DNA of 64,000 bases from Podocnemis expansa (Eukaryota > Chordata > Testudines > Podocnemididae), in the NCBI GenBank assembly GCA_007922195.1, contig ML681992.1, forward strand, positions 37,248,732-37,312,731. The letters run 5' to 3'. Made by a program: the position numbers and the translations under genes. The notes beneath the pieces are model-generated. The model was not told where the DNA came from. It saw nothing but the letters and a program-made list of their open reading frames with translations, and searched no databases. This document shows, piece by piece, positions 56,702-64,000 of this stretch; within the stretch, counting starts at the first letter, position 1, and every line of letters begins with the position of its first letter.

Positions 56702-57626
56702 TGTGACCTGGGCCTTCTGGGGTAACCTTCTGAATGTGCCAAAATAAGGGCAAGCAGCAAAACCAGGGGCCAAACCATAAACCATCACCAAGCATAATAA
56801 AACAGAAACAGCCCCCTTACTGCACATCAGTTCCTATGGTCCCCTATAGCCACTGGGTCTCTTTAGGAAATACGTTCTCCTGACCCCAAAGGGCCAGCCA
56901 CATCACCCAGAACAATACAGGCTTGGATCTTACCCAAAATACCATGCTGCCAGCCAATCCTTTAGTAACTACAACTAAAGGATTAATATAAAAAGAAAAC
57001 AAACAAAATATAAAAGATGTTAAAGGGTCAAAGTGAATCACATACATACAAATGATTTAAAGTCCATAGAAAACAAAGATCCTGTAGTTTGCGAATTAGT
57101 CCCAGTCCTCTGGTGTGCACCCAGCAGCAGCAACAGCTGGGTGGGTCTCAGTCCTTTGTTCAATCCCAGGAGAATAGTTCTGGGGGGGGGGGTGTTGGTT
57201 GCAGAAAGACTGAAGACTAAAGACAAAGTGGAGAATGGGCTGTGGCCTCTTATCTCAGAGCCCTTGCCAGATCCAAATGGAGGTGGGCAACATGGTCTGT
57301 CTGGGTAACTGGTCAAACAGGTTTCCTCCTGCGTCCACTGTAGCTGGGAGCCCCTCCTGATGGGCCATTAACAGGACAATAGTTTGCAGATGCCGAGTCT
57401 GGTATTGCCTCAGCTCGAACAACTTGGAACACACACAAAACAAATGAGATTCCTAGATTCTAATACAAATATGATACCTACATATAAACCATATAATCAT
57501 TCCTAGCAGATTACAGCCTTTCTATTGATACTAAACATGGCATATCACATATGGATTACTGCAAATAGGAAATGTTAATATGAGAAAATAATCACAAACA
57601 GTCCCCTAGACCCAGACAGCATCACA
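56702..57626 (-). repeat. 5' LTR of the Gypsy element
   Basis: On minus it begins TGTGATGCTGTCTGGG (57626) and ends CCCAGGTCACA (56702). It is a close relative of 46543-47525, with indels: it lacks about 75 bp near its + start and has about 20 bp ('ataccatgctgccagccaatcc', 56939-56960) absent from the other. Immediately inside, minus reads TTGGCATAGTCAG; TGG there could start a primer-binding site, but I cannot name the tRNA. Confidence 0.9.
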
Positions 57627-57631
57627 GTGAT

Positions 57632-59717
57632 CTCTTAATTTTTTTTACATTTATGATCTCTTACCTACTGTAGTCCAAATTACAGTTTACTTACTCATGG
57701 TAAGTAATGTATTTTTCTTCTGAAAGTTCCAATGAAGTCAAGGGAACTAACCTGTGGGGAATTGACTCTACTTATTTTGGATAGAGGTGGCAATATCTGC
57801 CTGCTGGCTTAGTTGCTGATACATGAAGCTGACTAGAGAATCATTCTTGAAAGCTGCCTCCAGACAAAGACACAGATGAATCTGCCCAGAAATATTTGAA
57901 CAACTGGGGCAAATTTTCTATTTTTTATTAGCCTTTAAATGTTTAATTCTGCTTTGATGTGCACCAGGAGTAACTGCACTGGAGCCAACGTGATTTGTAT
58001 AGGTATAAAAATGAACTATGGTTGGCTGTTAAAAAGCATCAGCTGACCAAGAATCTAAAATTTCTAGATCTTAATATTCATCTGTTAAAAAGAACCTGAG
58101 GCCAAAGAGACAAAATTAAGAGTACAGGAGACCATGGTAATGAAAAGGTCATATGGGTCACATCTGGAGGCAGCCTACATTTCACTGTGTACATCATTCA
58201 AACTAGTTGAGAGTGTATGGAGACAAGTGATCAGAAAATGTTGCCTTTTTTAATATACGCCTGTTTTCAGAATATGTGATAAAAATAGCCACATGTTCAG
58301 ATATATGTTGTATTAATTATTCTTGGGACTAATATTTTTTTTTCCAGGGCTAGGTCTTCCCCAGTTGTTTGTAAGTCATCTGTTAAGCGAGAGAACATTA
58401 GGCTTTTTCCAGTATGCAGAGATCATAATCTGACCAGCTAATAATTGCTCAATTAATATGTCCCGAGCAAGACTGGTAGAGTAATTATCCTCTCCTAATA
58501 AAGCTAAAGGTGATAAGAGATTCACTTGAAATGAAATCATACAGTTTTTACACCATTCAGAATCTGGTTTTAGACAATTATGCCTAACATGAATGTGAGC
58601 CCAGTTGTCCACAGTCTCTGCAGTATAATTACTGCTCTGCCAATAATACTGATAATAAAGTTCAAACATCTTCACTCTGCTTAATAGGTGAATTTAGCTT
58701 TATGTGAAGGGCCAGCAGAAGGTCCTGTAAGAAGTATGACCATTATAATTTAAGATAGTGAAATAACTGGGAGTTGTTCTATGTTTGGCAAGTACAATTA
58801 CTTTTGAGCAGTTCATGCTTATTAATTTTCATGTCTGAGTCTAGGTACAAGCTGAACAATGTGCATTTCTAAAAAATATTCTTGCCGTAGCAGGATCAAT
58901 TCAACAGACATATACCTGTATAAACAAAGTGTGGTATTTGGTCATGATCATGTGCTATCCTGGTTGCACAGTATTCACTAGCCATCAGCAGATAAGCACA
59001 ACCACCTTCTTCACAGTAGAATTTCACTTCTGTTGATCTTTATTTGGAGTTTCCAGCAGTACCCAGCCCTTTGGTGTGGGTTTAGTTCTTCAGTTTCCAG
59101 TACACTGCAAAGTGCTGAGCACTTCCTGTGACATCCTCAACTCCTGTTGAAGTCAAAGAGTGTAGGAAGGGACTTAGCTCTTCACAGCGCTGAAAGATGG
59201 AGCCTGCCAAGTTTGTCCTCTAAATAGCTAATCCTTTGACATTGCCAGATATAATGGCAAGTGACTACCATTGAAAGTGCAGGGTTTTGTATGATAGAAA
59301 TAGAGCTCTTGACATTTGGGATAGTAGGGAAAAATGATAATATAAAAATCATTTTTGACAATTATTTTTGATTCTGATGCACCATGAAACCAAAGCATTT
59401 TTTTTTTTAAATTTCATCATGCAGGCATACACAAAAGCCAATTTGAGAGGCTGCACACCTGGGAAGTAGAAGATCCTGGTTTGATACTCAGATCTGCCTG
59501 CTTAGTGGCAAAAACCTCAATCTGTTTTCTTGCACCCCAAATAAGTGCTCTACCCACAGGTTATTACAGCCAGTCTCTTGCTGTCAATGTCTCTTGGTGG
59601 AGCCATTGTACTTTGCATAAATTAAATATTCACTGGATCAGACAGAGAAACTGATTCTGTAACCCAGGGGATAAAGCACTCATCTGGGATGTGGAACACC
59701 CTGAGTCTAGTCTGAAC
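57632..59717. other. No gene recognised
   Basis: AT-rich, with no domain. A 99-codon minus frame (58376-58675) has no family features. Toward the right, 59655-59717 ('taacccaggggataaagcactcatctgggatgtgg') resembles a tRNA-derived SINE head. Confidence 0.45.
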
Positions 59718-60196
59718 CTGTGCATCTCAACCAGGGGTATGTGTACCCCTGGGAGTACTCAGAGGTATTCCAAAGGGTACACCAACTCATCAGGTTCAAT
59801 GTTTTTCAACCTGACCAGGGTTGTGATCCTAAGGACAGTCACAGAATGGGTTTAAGAGGGATACAAGTTCAGGGCCAGTATTAGGGTGGCTAGTATGGCA
59901 ATTATCAAGGACCTTCTGCCACAGGGCACTGTGTGAAGCTAAGTTACATGCTTCAGTTCTGGGCAGCAGGGCTCAGGCTTCACCTTATTGCCAGGGACTC
60001 TGACTTCAGGCAAGGCTCACAAGTGAAAAACAGGCTGAAGTGTCACACTGAAACAGATGTGCACTATGTATAGTCCAAATTGATATATTTTAGAATTATC
60101 TGGAAAAAAGGGGAAAGTAAGTAAATTTCCAGCTATAATGTGTTGTGACACTTCTGTATTCTTATGTCTGATTTTTGTAAGCAAGTAGTTTTCAGA

Positions 60197-61003
60197 TATA
60201 CTCACGTATAAGATTTGATTTTTATGCCTGAAAATTGCCTTTAAAACAGGCACTCAGCTGACATGCGGGTCAATACAGCAGACAGCCCAAGCCCAGGAGT
60301 TTTACCGGTAAGTCTCCAGCCCTGAGCATACACTAAGCATGCTCTGGCCTGGAGCCCCAAAATGTGGCAAGAGCAGCCATGTTGAGGAGTCAGCCCAGAC
60401 TGGGGTTAAAGTAAGGAAGGGACCCCAGTATCTGGATCAGCAAGGTAAGGGGGCCTGGGGTGGGCAGTCGGCCTGAGGGAGCCAGTGTCAGGGCATGGGG
60501 GTTGGGGGTGTCCTGGAGGCTGGGGTAAAGCAGTGGCAAGGGTTGGGGGTGTCAGGGAAAAGCAGGGGGTAGGGAAGAACAGTGGCAGGGGGTGTCAAGG
60601 AAAAGTGACGAGAGGGCAAAGTGGTGGCAAAGGGTGTTGGGGAAAAGCAGCAGCATAGAAAAAGTAGCAGCAGAGGAAAAGCAGCGGCACGGGGTGTTGG
60701 GGAAAACTGGTGGCAGAGAAAAGCAGCGGCAGGGGTTGTGGGGGTGTTGGGGAAAAGTGGCAGCAGTGATGGCAGGGAAAAGTGTCAGCAGGAGGTGTTG
60801 GGGAAAAAGTAGCAGATGGGCTTGGGGGGTTAGGGAGGGTGTTGGGGACTCCAGAAGAAGCGGCGGCACAGAGTGTGGGGGGGGTTAGGGCTCATACTAC
60901 AAGTAGACCTCAGCTTATGCGTGGGTCACCCATTTTGTACTATTTTGGGGCTTCAGAATTGGGGTTTGGGTTATGTGTGGATTGGCTTATCCACCAGTAT
61001 ATA
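60197..61003. mobile_element. Element nested in the hAT, with minisatellite
   Basis: The ends TATACTCACGTATAAG and (complement) TATACTGGTGGATAAG form an imperfect inverted repeat; the surrounding hAT resumes on each side. The interior from 60320 to 60500 is related to 32395-32560. The right half is a minisatellite. No coding region. Confidence 0.45.
60530..60870. repeat. GA/GC-rich minisatellite
   Basis: Units of the type 'gtgttggggaaaagnngcagcag' with 'gcagggaaaag' recur about a dozen times with variable spacing of 25-45 bp. Open frames on both strands here (for example 60552-60888) are products of the repeat. Confidence 0.75.
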
Positions 61004-61103
61004 CGATAAGTGAGCTGACACTTGAGGTATGTAAGACAAATCAGATTCCTGAAAGGGGTATAGAAATCTGGGAAGGCTAAGAACCACTGCTTTAGAGTAC
61101 TGC

Positions 61104-61128
61104 TTTTTTTTTTTTTTTTTTTTTTTTT
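61104..61128. repeat. Poly-T tract (25)
   Basis: An uninterrupted T run directly beyond the hAT end at 61089; it may be the A tail of a minus-strand retroposed copy. Confidence 0.85.
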
Positions 61129-61204
61129 GGTGAAACGTTTATGGAAGTTTCTCAGGCCCAGGATGAAATTTTGAGTCAAAATCTGAAAGCAAGCCACTCT
61201 AGAG

Positions 61205-61345
61205 TAGTCAACAGCCCAATGGTTAGGGCACGCACATAGGCTGTGAGAGTCCCCTGTTTAAATTTCTGCCCCACCTGGTTTGAAACAAGGTCTTGCTTGG
61301 GTCTCCTGAGGAATTCCCTAACCACTGGACTATTGCAAGTGATTC
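61205..61345. repeat. tRNA-derived SINE-like pair in inverted arrangement
   Basis: The left half 'caatggttagggcacgcac...gagagtcccctgtttaaatttctg' looks like the tRNA-related head of a SINE on +. The right half 'gtctcctgaggaattccctaaccactggactattg' is the complement of a similar head. The two halves lie head to head around 'ctggtttgaaacaagg'. Both are diverged. Confidence 0.4.
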
Positions 61346-63248
61346 TCTTGCTTTCATAGTGAACAGCAGTTCCATCTTGGACCTCAGAAGCAGGCTCAAT
61401 AAAAGTTTTTTTAAGAACTTACTTTTATTTTATTAAAAACATTTTTTTTTAAAAGTTCCTGACAAGCTGCACTGAGCATCCGGCAGGAGGTAATCAATGT
61501 TTTCTAGCAATGGGTCCTTGCTTACACAGTATTAATGTCATGTAATTTAAATATTGTTATTAAGCAGCCCTATAATTAAAGAAGCACATTTTAATTCAAC
61601 TATATAATTTCTTTGTTATCTCAGTAATTAGTCTTGTTACGTGAATGTCTTATTTGTAAATATCACTCTTACTCTGCAAACTCCTTTTACCTTAGAAGAT
61701 ATTTTTCCCATAGCTGGATTTTAAGATATTACAAAAGTTTCAAAACCCTTTAATCTTGTTTTACCACTTGCAAGTCATCCTTATGAAAACATAATAATCT
61801 TATGCTTTCATTTGTGTTATGGAAATTATATACACAACCCATATAAAAGACATCTGAGATGCAAAAGATAAATAAATGCAGCTGGACACATTTTCAGATA
61901 TTTTTACAGTGCTGTAAAAACAGGAGATTTGTAAAACAGGACGTTGAAATGTTAATATAGTATGATAATAATTATATATATTTAAAAAAACCTGAAAGCA
62001 GTAATCACGTAATAATAGAGATTCATATACTATGTGGAATTGAAAATTGGAAAATATTCAACCACACACACTATAGAAGACATGGAATTTTACAGTCAGC
62101 AAAACCAGATAGCTCCATTCACAGTATAATACACTGTATCTTGTTGCATAAAGCAGGTTAATTTTTCCAAAGTTTAAAGTATGGGTTTTGTTCACAGGGG
62201 CATCACATTGATTACACTGGTACAACCCTATAAAAGTCAGTAGAGTTAAATCAGCACAAAGCTTTTTTAAGTTTGATAACTCACGCCGAGGAGAGTTACA
62301 TGTTGGCATGCTGGCCACTTCAGAATACTTTATGTAAGTTATTTCTAAGGGGCATATAGTTCCCCCTGCTATAAGTGAGGTTAGATTTTTTCTTCTTCCC
62401 ATTCTAAATGCTTGTATTTAAATCATCAATACTTTCATAAAGATTCACTTTTCTGGCTGAAATTTCCTATGCATTGTCCCTGTCTCAAGTGATTTTTTTT
62501 TAACTAGTCTGAAAAAGTTTGCCTAATATTTGAGTGATGGGGAATCTTTCACTGTAAGCTAGTCTTCATCACAGAAGAGTTCTGCATCAATTATGTTCAG
62601 AAATTTGAATCTTAATGTTGAGACAGACATCAAAGACGAAGCAGCTTTGCTTGAGTAGAAAATAATTTTATTCCAGCATCATTCCTGAGCATGTGCATTG
62701 GCTAAAAGTTTCACATGTCTTCATAAATGTCCACATGTTCTTGGACATTATTTTATATGTTCCAAACACAACCTGATTGTAATGACTTGGCAGAGACACA
62801 GGCTGCTGCAGCTATGTGTATGAGGGACATTGCAAATGTTTCTCTGAAAAATATACAGCAAAATCCTCAAAAGTCCTCCATGAAAATCTGGCTGTATGAT
62901 CAGGTTTGGTATGAAAAAAAGCCTGCAACTATGGTTATATTCTTTTGTTGATGCTTTTCTTCTCAGCTGTGTAGTTTAATGTATTCCTGTTTGAGTTGTA
63001 AAATGCATTCAGTAACTGATGTACATGATGCAGTTGCATTAATTTTCATAGTGGAACTTCTGGCATTTCCTGGCTCAAGCTTCCAATCCTTTAAATATGT
63101 CTGCATATGCTTAACTTTACTCATGAGAGTAGTCCCAGTGAAGTCACTGGAACTGCACACAAGCATGAAGTTAGACATGTGTAAGTGGTTTTGTAACAGG
63201 AACAAAGGAGGAAATGCTTAGTATACAAAGGAGGAAATGCTTAGTGAC
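61346..63248. other. No gene recognised
   Basis: AT-rich DNA with no domain or nameable repeat. The short frames at 62058-62402 and 62963-63221 lack any supporting feature. Confidence 0.5.
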
Positions 63249-63251
63249 AAA

Positions 63252-63629
63252 GGCTATGTCCACAGATACATGAGTTATTTTGAAATAAAGTCCTTATTTC
63301 GAAATAAGTTAATTTGAATTAACAGTTTGTTAATTCGAATTAAGGGAAAGCCTGCTTTTGAAATAGCTGTTGTTTCGAAATGGTTATTTCGAAACAAGGC
63401 CGTTCGGACATGTTGTTTCAAAACAGTTGTTTCGAAACAATGGTGTTGTTTTGCAACAAAGTGTCTATTTTGATTAGATGCGAGGTTTAACAGTTTCAAA
63501 ATAACAGCCATTATTTCGAAACAACAGGTCCCATTGTTTTGCAATAATGGTGCGTCGTGTGGACATGCCGCTTCTTATTTCAAAACAACCTCTGTTGGTT
63601 CGAAATAAGAAGCCTGTATGGACATACCC
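63252..63629. mobile_element. Harbinger MITE, 378 bp, TSD AAA
   Basis: It begins GGCTATGTCCACAG; the complement of its end is GGGTATGTCCATACAGG. AAA flanks both sides (63249-63251, 63630-63632). It is full of TTTCGAAA/TTTTGAAA palindromes and shares TTATTTCGAAATAAGTTAA and GAATTAACAGTTTGTTAATT with the MITE interrupted at 50181-54480. Too short to encode protein, it would rely on transposase from elements such as Harbinger 2. Confidence 0.85.
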
Positions 63630-63632
63630 AAA

Positions 63633-64000
63633 GTTCCTCCTTTAGTTGGTGGGTCCCAAACTTGTTTCCCTCAGGCCTCCAAGTCAGGGAAAGGTCTTTT
63701 GACCCTTTCAGCAGGGGTTTTTCCTTCTCTCATTCTTTGTGCCTGTGGGGCTGTTCCTCACCAGCATGCTGCTCCTTCTTTAGATCTGTTGCCTTCCAAG
63801 CATGGCTCACTTCTTCTCACACACACCAATAGCTCGCCTCTGTAAAGGAAATTGCAAGATGGAGTAAGTCTGGTTTGGAAGTTCTGCATGAGAGGCTCTG
63901 TGTTTGCTAATTACATTAATTACAGAATGTATATTAAGTCAGGGGAGCTAGTGACTTAGACAAGAGGATAGACTGTTTATGTAGATAAAAGGTGATCCTT
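63633..64000. other. No gene recognised
   Basis: Nothing identified up to the window end; the frames at 63557-63845 begin inside the MITE and carry no domain. Confidence 0.5.

Larger units (their letters stand above)
46543..57626 (-). mobile_element. Gypsy-type LTR retrotransposon with integrase upstream of reverse transcriptase (Gmr1-like)
   Basis: Two LTRs of the same family (46543-47525 and 56702-57626) bracket genes that on minus read gag, protease, integrase, reverse transcriptase, RNase H. Ty3/Gypsy elements normally have reverse transcriptase before integrase; the order seen here is that of Copia elements and of the Gmr1-like Gypsy group of deuterostomes. Integrase and reverse transcriptase sit in one nearly continuous coding stretch, so the order is original, not a rearrangement. 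The integrase is split by a Harbinger composite (50181-54480). Excluding that, the element is about 6.8 kb. Frame breaks, stops and missing catalytic residues show it is extinct. Flanks GTAGT and GTGAT are only partly alike, so a target duplication is not proven. Confidence 0.85.
59718..61089. mobile_element. Old hAT element (CAGTGGTTCTCAACC type), interrupted
   Basis: The left end CTGTGCATCTCAACC and the right end GGCTAAGAACCACTG are diverged forms of the common hAT terminus. The left arm ('ccaggggtatgtgtacccctggg'), the middle ('aagtaaatttccagctataatgtgttgtgacacttctgt') and the right arm ('aagacaaatcagattcctgaaaggggtat') match in order a non-autonomous hAT family frequent in turtles. A second element sits at about 60197-61003, and 59800-60010 may be a further insertion. 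The 8-bp flanks no longer match. Confidence 0.55.

Noticed and set aside
46538..57631. 5-bp target duplication of the Gypsy element
   Set aside because: GTAGT and GTGAT agree at only three of five positions.
59800..60010. Possible further hAT insertion inside the 59.7-61.1 kb hAT
   Set aside because: CTCATCAG and CTCACAAG flanks are only 6 of 8 alike and the ends show no inverted repeat.
60552..60888. Frames with SFPPVFPNTP-type repeats
   Set aside because: Product of the minisatellite at 60530-60870.

Overview
The window looks like intergenic or intronic DNA from a reptile, most probably a turtle. I found no host exon, tRNA, rRNA or CRISPR array. The call rests on repeat content: CR1-type LINE fragments with their usual 3' ends, MIR/CORE-type SINE copies, many Harbinger elements whose ends read like GGCTATGTCTACAC and whose flanks are packed with TTTCGAAA, and many hAT elements. 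The mix is typical of chelonian genomes as I know them; species cannot be given.

Layout. 1-5.6 kb: a MIR SINE, low-complexity tracts and a hAT nested beside an older hAT. 5.6-13.5 kb: a CR1 3' end, a minisatellite, a short hAT (6354-6923), another CR1 end, an unclassified GC-rich block (10.7-11.8 kb), a MIR and a 1.1-kb hAT (12400-13511); then a scaffold gap flanked by an identical 47-bp duplication. 15.8-17.05 kb: antisense CR1 with a small insertion. 17.1-21.7 kb: an LTR-like sequence split by a 3.6-kb two-gene Harbinger whose transposase has lost its catalytic core. 22.5-24.4 kb: an LTR-like fragment and a 1.2-kb Harbinger MITE holding a 46-bp minisatellite. 24.7-29.6 kb: an old Harbinger-like region carrying a 2.4-kb hAT with a perfect 8-bp target duplication and a solo LTR with a 4-bp duplication. 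31.4-38.5 kb: CR1 pieces, a hAT-like repeat and a 769-bp Harbinger MITE. 38.5-43.2 kb: a Harbinger end with a perfect 44-bp palindrome abutting a nearly full-length but dead non-LTR retrotransposon. 43.2-46.5 kb: nothing recognised.

The centrepiece is 46.5-57.6 kb. A minus-strand Ty3/Gypsy-type LTR retrotransposon reads gag, protease, integrase, reverse transcriptase, RNase H. Integrase before reverse transcriptase is the Copia-like order known from the rare Gmr1-like Gypsy group. Its integrase is interrupted by a Harbinger MITE (target duplication CAT), and that MITE is interrupted by a 3.9-kb two-gene Harbinger transposon (target duplication AAA). The Harbinger encodes a Myb/SANT-like DNA-binding protein on + and a HARBI1-type DDE transposase on -, arranged tail to tail, each with only a few breaks.

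How the genes work together: in known Harbinger systems the Myb-like partner binds subterminal DNA and brings in the transposase. The dense TTTCGAAA palindromes at the ends of every copy here are natural candidate sites (inference). The MITEs lack genes and would depend on such proteins supplied in trans. All retroelements here carry inactivating changes.
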